From the NCBI GenBank assembly GCA_020740775.1, contig JAHEWK010000046.1, positions 124,001-188,000 of the forward strand: a stretch of 64,000 nt of DNA, in the 5' to 3' direction. This document shows positions 21,801 to 33,629 of the stretch, piece by piece; the stretch's first letter is position 1; every line of letters starts with the position of its first letter. Below the pieces are notes generated by a model. The model was not told where the DNA came from and did no database searches. It worked only from the letters and a program-made list of their open reading frames with translations. Position numbers and translations under genes: made by a program. Origin of the DNA: Ilyonectria destructans. Lineage: Eukaryota; Ascomycota; Sordariomycetes; Hypocreales; Nectriaceae.

Positions 21801-24800
21801 TATTAAGGTTAAAGATTTTATAAAATATAGATATTATTCTATCTTTCAGTATAATTTTATAGTTTTATTAACTGAATTTAGATAGTTCTATCTTAAGTTC
21901 TTCTATAAAGAGTTTTTTATAAATATAGTACTATACTGATATATTCTTAAGTTATTCTTCTTTAGGTATTTTCTTATATTTCTTAAGGTCTTTATTTATC
22001 TAGATAAATTATTATTAAAGGTATCTAATTATTCTTTAGAGTTATAATTTCTTATCTTTCTGGTATTTATATTATATTCCTTTTAGTAGTATTAAGGTAT
22101 CTATTATATTCTTATATAAATCCTTACTCTTACTATTTTTAGAAGTTAGAATTAAAAATCTCTTATCTTCTGAGTTACTATTATCTTTATTAGAGAGTAT
22201 ATTATTATAATTAATATATATCTAGCTAATTCTCCAGTTAAATTATAGATTATATTTTATTAGCTATAGGTACCTAAGAATAATATTATAATATTTTATC
22301 AGTATAATATTAAGGGTAACTTCTTAATTTTATCTATTAATAAATATCTTTAGGTAATTAACCTATTAAGTTATCTATCTGTTATTATATTTAAAGTTAT
22401 TACCTTTAAGGTTATATACTGTATAAGGGTTCTTTTTATCTTTCTATAGTAACTTCAGCCTATTAACTACTAATAGGTTAATATATATAGCTTTAGCTTT
22501 ACTATCTACTAATATAGTAAGCTATACTCTCTTAATTTATACTTATAACTTAAGTATCTTTCTTTTCTTTATTAATTCTATTATATATAGAGCTTTTATT
22601 AGAGGTAGTTCTTCCTTATATATATTGCCTGCCTATTACTCCTCTATAGGTAGTATATATTATTTTTTATATAGTAACTATCTTAGGAGTATTCTATCTT
22701 AGAGTATTCTCTATATTTACTTTTAATTTATTAATATTAGATTTAGTCTATTTAATTTATTCCAATTTAGGTTAAAAAGTTAAATTCTTTATTATATATT
22801 TATTTAATATATATATTGATTTCTTATGCCTCTATACTATATGTAGGGCATTCAGGCTTATTATAGGTTATTATATTTTATACTGAGTAAGGCTGGGTAT
22901 TCCAGATGGATTCTTTATTATTATATTTAGGGGTTATCCCTCTATATTCTTAATTTTCTATTTTACTCTTTTAGGCTTAATTAAGACTGCTTATTCCTTA
23001 GTAATTTAAGAAGTTATAGTTTCAGTAAATTAAGAACTTAATATATTAGAACTTATTTTAATTTTTCTAGCTGTATTCCATACAGTCTGATTTATTATAT
23101 TATAGTATTCTTATAGCAATATACTTAAGGATATCTTTTTCTTTATATTTATATTATTCCCTTATCTTCTGTTATTTATATATATAGTATTCTTCAGTTT
23201 TACAGTTATTAATAGTACTATTTGGGTTTATATATTCTAATGGGAAAAGGTCTTCTTTATCTTCCAGTTATATAATACCTATTTCTATATACTATTTAGT
23301 GACTTAAAAGTACTTAAGCTTATTCTATAAGTATAAATTCTAAATAGATATATTATTAGTTTATATAGAAAAATAGTTATAGTAGATTTTTTCTTCTTTA
23401 TATATTAGATACTTATAGACAATATATAAAGCCTATAAGATTTCCTTATAGTTAGAGTATATTACTACTATTCTTAGGTTATTATCTTCTTATTTCTTTA
23501 GGGTTATATAGTATAGATTGCAGCCTAATTATATATTATAGGTATAAATATAAATAGGCTTAATTGCAGTAGGTATTTATTATTTATTTATAAGGTTGTT
23601 ATATATCTCTATAGGGTTCTTCTATATTTAGTTTCTGAGGTTATTATACCTCTAGTATCCTTTATAGCTGAATCTAGTATCTTATTTATCCTCTATTTCT
23701 AAGTATTTATCTGTAGAAGCAATAATATTCTAATTGGCTACTATAAGTTCTAGCTTCTTTACTAATTTTATTTCTTATTCTGTATATATCTAGGGGGTGC
23801 CTTCTTTTTTAGTATAGAAGTATTAATAGAGCTTATCCTTTTCTTCTTATTTCTTAGATATCTTTACTCCTTATTCCCTATTAGTTAGGAGTAATATAAT
23901 AGATTTAGGCTATCTATCTGAAATAGTATCTCCTCTTTATACTATAGCTATAGTATAAGAGGTTTTATTATTAGATTTTTCCTTATTATTACAAGTTAGC
24001 TTAGAGACTAATATCCAGATTATCTTTATATTATATACTTATCTAAAGGCAATATAATTATCTATAATATTATTAGTTACTCCTTTTTAGATACCTTCTA
24101 AGTCTAGCTTAATTAATTTAATAATAAAGTACCTTTTCTCTTATAGCAGTTTATTAGTATACCCTTCTTCCTTAAGAGTTTCCTCTAATTTATAGAGGCT
24201 AACTGTAGGCAGTTAGTAGGTATTTAGTATCAGTTCGGTATTATTATAGCTAGCTTAAGCTATTATAAGAGTCTTTAAGTAAATAGCAATTTATAGTTTA
24301 TTATTATTAAAGTATTAGTAATTAGTAAATCTTATATACTTACCTTCTAATACTGGCTTATACTTTTAGTTAGACTTTAAGGTATAATATTTATTTTTAA
24401 AGTAGTCTATCTTTTTATAATTTCAGTATTTAACCTTTAAGTAGTCCTTCTATATAGCTTTTAATTCTATAGATTCTAATACTATTCTATAGAAGGTATT
24501 ACTCTAGTATTTTTTTCTGTAATTAGAATAGTTTTTCTTATTCTTTTAGAACGGTATATATAGAGTACCTTCTAACTTTTCAGTTTTCTTTTCTTATTAT
24601 CTTTTAAATTATCTATTATTAATTTCTACTGTAAGTTATATAAGTTTATTATAGATAGTAGGTTTATCTTTTCTAATTATAGTATTTTTAACTTCAAACT
24701 TAAATCTTTAGTAGAAGCTTACTATATAGGCTTCTTCTCTTCAGTTAAGTTATAATATAGAATTACAGTATTCAGCTGTATATATAGATATAGCTTCTGC

Positions 24801-25571
24801 TTATTAGAGTTTCTAGAGTTATTATTCTGCAATATATTTCTTATCTTAGAATCTATAGGATACTTTAAGTTTCTACTTAAAGGTTTTATAGCTTCTATAA
24901 ATAGTTCTGGTTTCTTTCTTTCTCTAGTTATAGGTATTATTAATATAGTTTTTTATAATAGGTTTAAACTATTATAAGGCTTTATCTTTAAGAAATCCCA
25001 TTCTATATTGGACTTTAATTTTATCTATAATAAATTATATTAAGTAGTATATTTAGTAGGCTTAAAGTTATATAAGGAATTCTTAAAGTTTAGTAGCTAA
25101 GCTATTATAAAGATCAGGCTGTTATAATCTGAGGATTTCTCTAGCGTCCTTACCTCTAGCTATATTAAAAGCAAGGTTTTTAATATAGTTCTTATATATA
25201 TTTTTCTAGTTAATAAGTTCCTACGCCAGTTTATTATTATATTCCAGTAGATTCTTATATTAAGCACTTAGAAGATTAATCTGCTCCTACTTATTAGCTA
25301 TACTATTCTTAGATACAGTTAGAAGTTTATTAAGCTATACTAATAGGTTTTTATTAAACTATTTAAGCTTTTTAAAGTCCTTTATAGTAACTTCTTTATT
25401 ACTATTTTCTTCTTTAATAAGATTAAGATCTTTATTATTATTAATAAATAGATTATAAGTTCAGTCTTAAAAGAAGGCCGAACTTCTAGAGGGTATTATA
25501 GATACTATAATAACAGATTTAAGGTATTACTTAAGTTGATATAGTAATACACTGAATAAAAGCTATTAATA

Positions 25572-25964
25572 TATAACAGTTAGATCTAACTTAAGGGTAT
25601 AGAGTAGGTTCAGGCGTAAGGTATATAATCTAGTGGATTAGGATATTATAGTAAGCAATATAGATTACAGTCTGATAATAGTAAAATAGTAGATTTAATA
25701 TAACTAAGTATATTAATAGCTAGTAAGGCTATCTCTATAAAAGTACTAAATAAATATATCTATATACTAGATATATTATATAGTTTTAGTAGTGCCTTTA
25801 TAAGGCTTATTAATAAGACTATTAGTCTTATTAATAAGAGTTATAAGTGGAGTACTAATACTGGTCTATTATATATAGATCTTCAGGCTAATAGAGGGGC
25901 TAAAAGTGGGTACTGTTATAGTTCTGCCAGTTATAACCGCCTGGTCTCAACCTGGGCTGTAATA
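25572..25964 (-). repeat. E2 5' LTR (right copy)
   Basis: 393 bp; less RIP-decayed than the left copy (for example ctggtctcaacctgggctgtaa against cttagtcttaacctaagctgtaa). Confidence 0.92.
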
Positions 25965-25969
25965 AGATC

Positions 25970-26560
25970 CAGCAGCAGTAGAGGCAATAATAAGCTACCA
26001 GCAAAAAGACCTCAGTTTTTTAACCTCTTTAAGAAGAATAACTATCTACTAAGCTTAATACCAACCTCTATAGCAGCTATTATTAGTAATAAGTACTAAG
26101 TATAGCAGATAGATTATAAGGCCAGTAATAGCGATATTTATAATCTAATTAGTTACTAAATTACTAAGTAAAATAGATATCCTCAGTTATTCAGAATAGC
26201 CTTAAACTTTCTAATAATCCAATTAATATCAGCTAAATATAAGAGGTTATTTTTAGCTGCTAGTAAGATAATCTTAGGATTACAAACTGACCTAAATACT
26301 GAGATTATTACTATTTATTAGGTTTTACACTCTTAATACTATACTAGCCTTATTAAGGACTTAAATCTATTACTTAAGTTATATATTAAAAATAAGCTAA
26401 ATGCCAGTTATATAACTCTAAGCAACAATAAGCTGGTACTTATTAAGTTAAAATAGCTATTAGAGGGCGAGGACAGCACCAGTAAGGTTGACAATTTATT
26501 ATAGCAGTAACAGGCTGAAGAGTTAGTATCAGCCTCTAAAAGTGAGGCTGAATAAATACT
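25970..26560 (+). pseudogene. hAT transposase, C-terminal part (hAT1)
   Basis: Beyond E2 the plus strand reads YPQLFRIALNFLIIQLISAK and then KRLFLAASKIILGLQTDLN (about 26180-26300): the hAT C-terminal dimerisation region, with YP.L..A...L, S A . (C) E R and F S . A . . I positions recognisable but the ER pair mutated. An acidic tail (EGEDSTSKVDNLL, 26465-26500) follows. Together with 7108-8118 and 16308-17117 this makes one transposase read-through, cut by E1, the dispersed repeat and E2. Confidence 0.8.
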
Positions 26561-26574
26561 GACGAGGTTGTAAA

Positions 26575-26740
26575 TAGCCTCAAAAATCCACTTATAAATC
26601 CACTTATAAATCCACTTATAAATCTATATATATATATCCATTCCACTCCGGCCGAATATATATTACATCCACTAGGTAATTGCCTAAAAAATCGTACATC
26701 CACTCTACTTAGTCCAAATATGAGTGGGTGTAGTGGTTCC
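26575..26740. repeat. Repeated atccact motifs at the nest's right edge
   Basis: Four tandem copies of an aaatccacttat unit (26580-26625), then tacatccact twice, then gagtgggtgtagtgg. Left-edge sequence 6880-7060 has tacatccact, gatccact, agtggatgtaatggagtgga and a shared aattgcctaNNaaatcg. These look like sub-terminal repeats of a DNA transposon; exact TIRs were not resolved. Confidence 0.5.
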
Positions 26741-26742
26741 GA

Positions 26743-26970
26743 GCCTTGGCGAGCCCTCTTGAATGGTGGAGCCGGCATCAACTTAAATATCCAGTTCTAT
26801 ATCGAATGGCGCTAGATCTATTCTCTATTCCTGGCATGAGTGCTGAATGCGAGAGAGTGTTTAGCCAGACAAAGAAGATGATCACAGATGAGCGAAATCG
26901 ACTATCGCCAGAGACAGTCGAGGCTGATCAACTTCAAAAGCAGTGGCTAATAAGGGGGTTAGTAACATAG
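26743..26970 (+). pseudogene. hAT transposase C-terminal dimerisation domain (hAT2, right piece)
   Basis: Well preserved: PLEWWSRHQLKYPVLYRMAL, LFSIPGMSAECERVFSQTKK, TDERNRLSPETVEADQLQK, stop at 26968-26970. This is the classic hAT C-terminal domain (SAECERVFS) in about 70 residues, needed for transposase dimerisation. It lacks everything upstream; an in-frame stop lies just before it. Normal GC and intact motifs contrast with hAT1, so it is a different, less RIP-affected copy. Probably the same element as the fragment at 6757-6880. Confidence 0.85.
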
Positions 26971-27056
26971 CAGTGTCTTTATAGCAATAGAAATATGTGT
27001 ACGAGTCTGTAACCATATAGTGAGGCCCTTTCAGTAATAATGTCGGACCAGACTAT

Positions 27057-27132
27057 CAGACCTAGACCGACCGGCCCGCCAACTCCAGACAGACCTAGAC
27101 CGACAGACCGAAGAGGCCGGTCTAGGTCTGTC
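27057..27132. repeat. Inverted and direct repeats, likely hAT2 sub-terminal end
   Basis: gacagacctagaccg is followed after about 14 bases by its exact complement cggtctaggtctgtc (15-bp arms), and a direct copy cagacctagaccga lies 30 bases upstream. GACC-rich sub-terminal repeats are common in fungal hAT elements and this lies about 90-160 bp after the hAT2 stop codon. Confidence 0.6.
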
Positions 27133-27139
27133 GGTTTGT

Positions 27140-28936
27140 TAGCCACACTGCTCGCACTGCCGTATCCTCATTCTGACGCAATGGCTAAGGTCATCACGGC
27201 ATATATGACGCAGGCAGCACAGCAAGGAGCCACCCCCGAAAACAGCTCCCAGCAGGCAGTCGATGACACTTAGAGTTGCACGATCGAAAGTCAATATTAA
27301 CAGGGCGCTCCCCGGAAAAGTTGGCAAATACACGAAATGACTCTATGACCAGCTGTCATAGAAGGAAACTAATGTGCTCGCTTAGCTCAGAACGGGTATA
27401 GCGAGACTGAACGTATATCTCTTCTATATTGAAGTGGTACTATTAGACCGGCGTGATTATGGATACGCGGGAGAGATAGTTAAATACTTCTATTCTGGTA
27501 TTAGAAGTGGACAGTATACCGTCAAGAAATGGTTTAATATAACTACCGTTTTTAGGCGTGTATTAAACGTAGCGGCTAGATCCACGTCAGTATTTTTCAC
27601 ACCGTGGCCGCTTGTGACTGCTTGTCTCAACGCTTTGAACTGCCGGGCATTTGTGAGCACCTACGTCACTCGAATCGAGGTACACTCCAACGGAGGTCGG
27701 CCCGGTCACACAATAGAAGGAGAAAACCTCGAACCGCGTCTGGCGTGTTCTCGTTCGAGGCGAAACGGTCGGTACAACATCACGCGAATCGGTTGATGTC
27801 AGCGGCGGTTTTATCCAGGCCATCGAAGCCACAACAAATAAAGTTTCACATAGCGTAGCGAGACAACCACTTATTTCCAGTGATTGACGCCCGCTCGCCT
27901 CATGTTCTGGTTCAGATGTCTGTACCAATACCTCGTAACGTAGTACTGATAGCTTCACTAAACTTTCTTGCGCACGACGAATAGCAACATGTGATCCAGA
28001 ACATGGTGTCGTTCCCTGCAGGTGTCAAATTCTTTACAGCTGTGAATCTCTACGGCTCTTTATCTGGCTGTTTTGTAGTAGAAAATGCTCTCTTGGTGCC
28101 TGCCGTGATTCCCTTGTTTGATTCGGTAACCTTAAGATACCTCCTTACACATGCTTCTTAGGTAAGGCACAGATAGGTGGGCGCCCTTGTTACTCACTAA
28201 GCTACTGTACAAACAACAGGTCAGGGATGCGCTCGCTATACTTTACTTCACAATTTAAAGTCACCAATAGTATGAGTTTGGACTTGTCGATGGGACTTAA
28301 GCATGTGATTATTGTCTTCGATTGCCCCAAATTCTCTCTATGACGTATATCAATACTGGGCTCGACAGCTCGTGGTTGGTGTTGGATCCGTTAGGGTCAA
28401 TTCAATCAGGGTGATAGTGCTCAATACGATAGAGACCAAATAGATGATGATATTGATGTCTTCCGTCCCTTCCGGACCCCTCTTTCCTCATGAAGGGTTT
28501 TTAGGTCATGATGGATCCGATACGGTCAATTCGATCAGGCTGATAGGGATCAATACGATGTGCAGCCAAAAGACGACGATTGTATGGTAGCTACAGTTCG
28601 CTAGTTACTATTACGACAGCAAAAGTGCTTGTTAGTACCTAGAAGTAAACAGCATTGGTAGGACCCGCAGGCCCACTATGACAGTACGCCAAGCCGTGAC
28701 AGTACTTTTCTTTGCCAGTAGGCTACACCTATGATCGGCCTCACGTGTTCCTTATCGCAAATCTAAGGCAAAGATACATTTCAGTAGGCCTAACTTATCG
28801 ATAAATTCCACTGAAAAAAAGTCAGACTAGGGTAACTTTCCACTCAATCAAAACTGGTCGCTTGGTCGAATTTGACTCTGTCGGTGTTTGTTGACTCTAG
28901 CAGTGATACTATATACTCCCATTCGGATGACCCTAA
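27140..28936. other. Non-coding or unrecognised
   Basis: Normal base composition. The longest open frames (27434-27796 plus, 27587-27958 minus) overlap on opposite strands and neither translation resembles a known protein. Contains one imperfect direct repeat pair (next entry). No tRNA-like B-box seen. Confidence 0.4.
28383..28580. repeat. Imperfect 70-bp direct repeat pair
   Basis: 28383-28452 and 28512-28580 share tggatccg, ggtcaattc.atcagg, tgatag, tcaatacgat and a gacgat-type end, about 75-80% identical by eye, with a 59-bp spacer. No gene in either copy. Confidence 0.7.
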
Positions 28937-29250
28937 TCACCATAGGACTGCAGAATTCGTGGTGTTCATGACCACCCCAAGGACCTTGACGTGACTCTTC
29001 GGCTCAACACTCTGGCCTTTGATGATGAAGGGCTCCGAGTCAGCCTTGTACGCTTTGCGGGTAAAGTGGATGACGGCCGTCTTGTCTGCTTCAAATGTCG
29101 CTTCGCTTCTCCTCTCCCAGTCCAGCGCCTCATCGATAATTGCTTCGATGCCCTTGGAATGATGCATCCCTTCCGTCCGTGATGCATACAAACTGGACGA
29201 GAGCGCGATCTGCCGGCCACCTTCGCCGAGGCATCCAAGCCGCTCGCCAA
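28937..29250 (-). pseudogene. LINE reverse-transcriptase fragment
   Basis: The minus-strand frame from 29191 reads IEAIIDEALDWERRS, ATFEADKTAVIHFTRK, PFIIKGQSVEPKSHVKVLG and VVMNTT. This is the segment downstream of the catalytic core in Tad1-type fungal non-LTR retrotransposons (LDWERRSGATFE..KT..IHFTR). Upstream, the frame above 29191 gives no further match, and no endonuclease or RNase H is present, so this is a truncated scrap. Its codons are hardly mutated. Confidence 0.8.
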
Positions 29251-29650
29251 AACTAAGCGCAGATGTCCGCGAAGCTATACTTTAGACGACGCGGTCATGC
29301 CACCGCGAACGAACAACCTGCCTGTTCCCGTGCCGCGTGGAACTAGATCAACTCGGTGATCACGCGAGTCAATTCCCTTTGCGGAGAAGATGGTCTTTTA
29401 TTGAACAGCTCCTACCCCATTGCCCAGCCTATTCAAAAGAGCCTCTCTTCCCTCCGTCCCAATCTCAATAAGTGTTTTTTCTTTTGTGTATCTATATTGC
29501 ACTCGTTACCCGGCTCCTTTTTTCCTTAGCAGAACGCACTCAACAAGCTTCCTACATGCCCAGCTCTCTGCAGTATGACAGCACCGGTACAACGCGTGTG
29601 AGCTCTAAACCACACTCTCTCAGCCATGCATATATGGAGATCCTGTGATT
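29251..29650. other. Intergenic, 3' side of the HET gene
   Basis: No gene recognised; probably the 3' untranslated region of the minus-strand HET gene. Confidence 0.4.
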
Positions 29651-31843
29651 TCATATCACACTAAACTGCCGATAACGTAGCATGCTGTCGGTATACTCGT
29701 ATAGGCTCAGATTGATGGCAGCTCGCCCTATCCGGGAGTACTCGTCTGGCTTCTTTGTTGGAAGCATGGCCAGCCCCATGATCCGGCAGGGGAGGTCGCC
29801 GTCGTTGTGATGTGCTAGTAAAGGTAAGAAGGTAGCTTCAATATGGCCGTCGATGACATGGGGGAAGATCAGTGACTCGTCTCGCCCATCGAGGTCGCAA
29901 TCACCTTCAATCGTATCCAATCCTCGGAATGCTGCGGTATCCATCGAAGCCTTGTGTGTGTGCATCCACCCTTGCAGTCCACCTTCTAACATGGCTTCAT
30001 AAAATGGGCCCTTCCGCTCAAATGACTCCAGAGAGATTTTAAGTTGCCCCAATTGCGCTCGAAATCGTATGGCGCCAGAGGTGACCTCGCCGTAAGGCGC
30101 ATGCTCGTTTTGAAGACGAGTTTCCACCGATAGAACCTCTGTGCACCTTCCCGCCCACGTAGATGTGCCGCAATTCAAAACTCCACCCCTCACAATCTTC
30201 TCATCCAAGTGGATGGTAATCTTTACGTGTCCCATTGACACCCAGGACCATGAAGGGGCATAGAAATCGTCCTTGGCGTAATTCATCGTATTGGGCGGCA
30301 GATTAAGTCTTCCGTACCCCATTTTTGTTGCAACCCACAGAAGCCCTTGCTCCAAGTCTTCTTTCCATAGTCCCGCTAGGTATACGTCCTTGTCCTCGAG
30401 GAATGGGCGGAAGGATTCGGCAAGTCCGGAAATCGCTGGCAAGATGTCTTTCTGATATGTGATGTTCCGACTCGTCAGATCACTAATCATGGTATACCAG
30501 GTATCATAGAATGGATTTCGACGCCAGTAGGCTGCAGTGTCATGGTCAGGAAGGTCCAGCTGCATGGGAAAGTGTGGCCAGCCCTTGGCCGGGTTGTGCC
30601 TATAGGGCTCTTTGCGTGTCCCGTCAGGATCCATCTCAGAAGACCGGCTACCAAAGCATCTCCACCTCAGGTAATTCTGGCCAAATTGAAGTGTGCGTCG
30701 GGATAATAACTCTTCCTGCAGAACCCAAGCCCGGGAACGTAAAGGCCCGGGAGGCTCTGCTGACATGTAGCGGGCGTAGAAACCGAGTGCCTCAGAAGCT
30801 GGATCGGCGGAGGCAAGCGGGAGCCTGAACGGACGAGTCGACAGCGGATTTCGATATGAAAATAGACCCTTGCTTCCGTTTTCAGCCCATGCCGCTGCGA
30901 TTGTGAATGCGGCGCTGTGAAAGTACTGAAACATGCGCGATGATTCGATAGCCCAGTCTTCGCGGTTACCCTGCAGGATGCATGGTGCATCGATCCAGAG
31001 ATAGCGAATGTGAAACTTTCTGACGACGGTTACCGCATCCCGGAAAGTTTTTGGCCATCGTGCCAAAGGTGGCAGGATCCAGAACCTGTCCCTTAATGGA
31101 CCACAAACTTCAATCGGGCTTTCTCCTCCCCAACAATGACTTAAGGTTACGTACGTGCCCCTCTCCTCGGGGGCGCTCTCGTACAGTATTGGAAGACAAG
31201 GGAGTTCCGGATCTCCGACATCAATGACTCTGGTCGGTAATGGTGCATGTTCTAAGCGACACTCGGCGTGCTCTTGGAGGCATGTTTCGAACCACTTCGC
31301 GGCGAGTTCCAGATTGATGGACGAGCCGGTAGAGTCGTCGCTGATGAGGAGCTGACCAGTTGCCCAGAGATTCTCGAGATTTCGACTGAAGAATAAGGAG
31401 TTGGCTGGGTAGGATGTTAGCAGCGAATAACTGTGTGACTAGCAAGAGTCTGTACCTGTAGGTGCTGACACCCTTTCAAGTCTGATCTCAGTAGAGCCGA
31501 GAAATACCGAGATAGGCTCCCCAATGGGGCAGTCCTGCCATGAGTGCCATTCTGTGTTCCACCAGATTCTTAACACTATCGGACTAGAGTAAGCAGTCCT
31601 GTTCTCAGCTTCAATCGCCTCCCAGGCTAGTGTAAGCCCGTGCCACAGAATAGCGCAGAAATAGCAGCCACGTCGAGCAGAGTGAACCAATTCCAAAAAG
31701 CAACAGTGATGCAAGTAGTAGACATAATCTAGACGACCGTTCTGATAAGGTGCGAAGGCGACATTCAATGGGTTCCCAATGTCATAGTGCTCCCAATGCT
31801 CAATGGGCAGGAAGTTGATAGATTCGCAAGTATTGCATGCCAT
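29651..31843 (-). CDS. HET-domain protein (heterokaryon incompatibility type)
   Basis: Two exons: 31456-31843 and 29651-31404. The 51-bp intron (31405-31455) has GTACAG, a CTAAC branch point and CCCAG. Spliced length is 2142 nt, 713 residues, phase-1 junction in frame. Start is ATG at 31841-31843. The N-terminus has paired cysteines (MACNTCESINFLP; CYFCAILW). The HET domain begins with YVTLSHCWGG (residues 214-223), continues with FRDAVTVVRKFHIRYLWID and PCILQ (to about 274), MFQYFHSAAFTIAAAWA and RSRAWVLQEELLSRRTLQFG. HET domains act in cytosolic non-self recognition and trigger growth arrest or cell death when activated, usually by a partner; some resemble TIR domains. Ala-Pro-Cys replaces the more usual (S/A)LC in the WID..C motif. 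No transmembrane or repeat domain seen; C-terminus (about 480-713) unrecognised. Intact and GC-normal between two RIP blocks. Confidence 0.92.
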
Positions 31844-32428
31844 TGTGTGCCGAGAAGGAATTTGCCACTTTTGTGAGAAAGCTGAGTAGGAAGAAGGTCA
31901 AATAAAGTTTTTCTCAAATGAGATACTTTGGTAAGATATTGTTCTGCGCCTTTTGGCTAGATCTCAGAGTAGGGTCTTATTGAACGGCAGGGCATGTGGA
32001 AGCATGTGAAACAGGGTATACCTAGAGCTAAGCGCATCATACTGTACTAATGAACATGGAGCGTGACGTCAAGGAAGAATCATGGCTCCGGCGAGCGGGG
32101 TCGAAAACCTTCAGAACCGCCACTTGTTACATCAGCCAGGATGACCCGGGAGAGGAGGCGGGGAACACAAAACACGTACTGTAGACGTCACAGGATATGC
32201 TTACTCATCAGAATGACCTGACAGGGAGTTTACAAAAGGGAAGATATTCCTCTCTGAGGGTTGATCCTTAGGATATAGGGCCTTACAATACAAGCGCAGT
32301 TACCACCACATTGTTGGATCATTTTCCTTAACCTATAATTAAAGTATCCGTTGACATCTGTACGCTGTATCACCCAAAGAACATTCCTCCTAGCAACTTG
32401 ATAGCTAACTCCAACAAAAAACTCAGCA
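31844..32428. promoter_or_regulatory. Shared divergent promoter region
   Basis: 585 bp between the start codons of the minus-strand HET gene and the plus-strand membrane-protein gene. No ORF. A TATA-like ctataattaaag lies about 100 bp upstream of the plus-strand ATG. A common control region for the two genes is possible but inferred from layout only. Confidence 0.4.
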
Positions 32429-33457
32429 ATGGCGAACGGACCTTCGTGTCAGCTGCCGCTTTGCTGGCTTCGAGCTTGGGGCCCTTTTCATATTGATGCT
32501 CTCGGTCTTTTGACCCTTCTCGGAGCCGAAGAAGTCGATGCAGCAATCGGCAGTCTGGTCAGTAGCCGCTATACTGAGTATCTTCCTCTCCTTGCGGCTT
32601 TCGTCATTGCGAACAACAAGTTCACCGAATCAAAACCCGGGTTTACGCTCTACAACCTTACCGCGGGCATTACGACCACCGATATGGCTGGCTGGTTCCA
32701 AAGATGGTGCACAGCACAAGGGTTCGCCAAAGCCGGGGGCAGCGTCCGCTGGACCGTGGCGCACGAAGCCAGATTTAGCGGTCGACAGTGGTGTAATCGA
32801 CTCACAGCTCTATTTATCGGGGTGATGTTAAACAGCTTCATGATTGTATTCACGGCGCTGCAGTGCGATTGGTGGGGCCTCGGGAACGCTGTGTCGATGG
32901 TTCTTTCCATCAGCGTCCGCGCTTACCTCACGGAGCAAAACCGACGAGGCTTGGACGCTGCCGCGAGACTGCATGCCCGATCAAATAACCAAGAGCTATT
33001 CCTTGTTGTCCTCAACGATTCACGCATGATCTCGATGACAGCACCGCAAGGAATTGTCTTGGACTGTTTTGTTAAGAAACCTCGACCTCTGAGACCACGG
33101 CTGTACTTTTTCGCGCGAATGATCGGCTGGCTAGCCTTTGCTACCCAAGTGATAGCAATTGGGATGTCTAGTTTCGCAACTCAAATCATCACCGTCGTGG
33201 TTATGTCCGTTTCGACTGCGTTGACTGTATTCAGAAAAGGTTGCGAGGAGTTCATGATTGGTAGCGCTTTACAAGCTAGCCTGACGTCGCAACGACCGGG
33301 TTCAGATTCGCGCAAGGATGCTTACATTGCACTTGGTCTTGACACACATCAACTGGACGCATTAAAGGCTTGGAACCTTGTGCCGCTGAGAAATGGCACG
33401 CCAACTACTGAGAGGTGGTGGAACGACTTTGAAGAAAGGCCTCGGACGAGGGACTAG
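32429..33457 (+). CDS. Multi-pass membrane protein, function unknown
   Basis: Single exon, 342 residues, ATG in good context (cagcaATGGC). Four strongly hydrophobic segments: about 126-144 (ALFIGVMLNSFMIVFTAL), 149-166, 228-248 and 250-268. A weaker one lies near 51-62. A cytosolic-looking stretch between the second and third (Arg/Asn-rich, NRRGLDAAARLHARSNNQE) and a polar C-terminus ending in a Trp-Trp motif (ERWWNDF) flank them. I do not know a characterised homologue; such small integral membrane proteins occur beside HET-type genes in ascomycetes. Divergent from the HET gene and convergent with the next one, so it may belong with them functionally. Reading frame intact, with no obvious intron. 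Confidence 0.8.
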   Translation: MANGPSCQLPLCWLRAWGPFHIDALGLLTLLGAEEVDAAIGSLVSSRYTEYLPLLAAFVIANNKFTESKPGFTLYNLTAGITTTDMAGWFQRWCTAQGFAKAGGSVRWTVAHEARFSGRQWCNRLTALFIGVMLNSFMIVFTALQCDWWGLGNAVSMVLSISVRAYLTEQNRRGLDAAARLHARSNNQELFLVVLNDSRMISMTAPQGIVLDCFVKKPRPLRPRLYFFARMIGWLAFATQVIAIGMSSFATQIITVVVMSVSTALTVFRKGCEEFMIGSALQASLTSQRPGSDSRKDAYIALGLDTHQLDALKAWNLVPLRNGTPTTERWWNDFEERPRTRD

Positions 33458-33629
33458 TTGCGCCGTTAAGTGTGGTATCTTTGTTCCCATTGTCTTTTGC
33501 CTCTAGTACGGATTACATCTACTGCTGTGTCCTACTCCTGTACTGTATTTGTTCCTTTTGTAAACAGGCGGAGCAGGGAACGTGATTGATCTTCGTTACG
33601 CCATTGATAACTTTACTAACTATATGACT

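Larger units (their letters stand above)
17677..25964 (-). mobile_element. E2: Ty3/Gypsy element, RIP-inactivated
   Basis: 8288 bp with 393-bp LTRs at 17677-18069 and 25572-25964, bounded by TATAACAG and CTGTAATA. The 5-bp target duplication is agatt (17672-17676) and agatc (25965-25969), one C-to-T apart. Coding is on the minus strand: Gag-like at about 24000-25400, reverse transcriptase about 21250-21870 (the complement near 21690 reads KEYIRIS..PVIFISKKNNKL), RNase H about 20580-20900, integrase about 19500-20500 (TIDFITKLPLLEDS in the complement near 19820). A purine tract (agaggggagat, complement) abuts the 3' LTR at 18070-18090. Stops throughout; dead. It inserted into hAT1. Confidence 0.93.
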
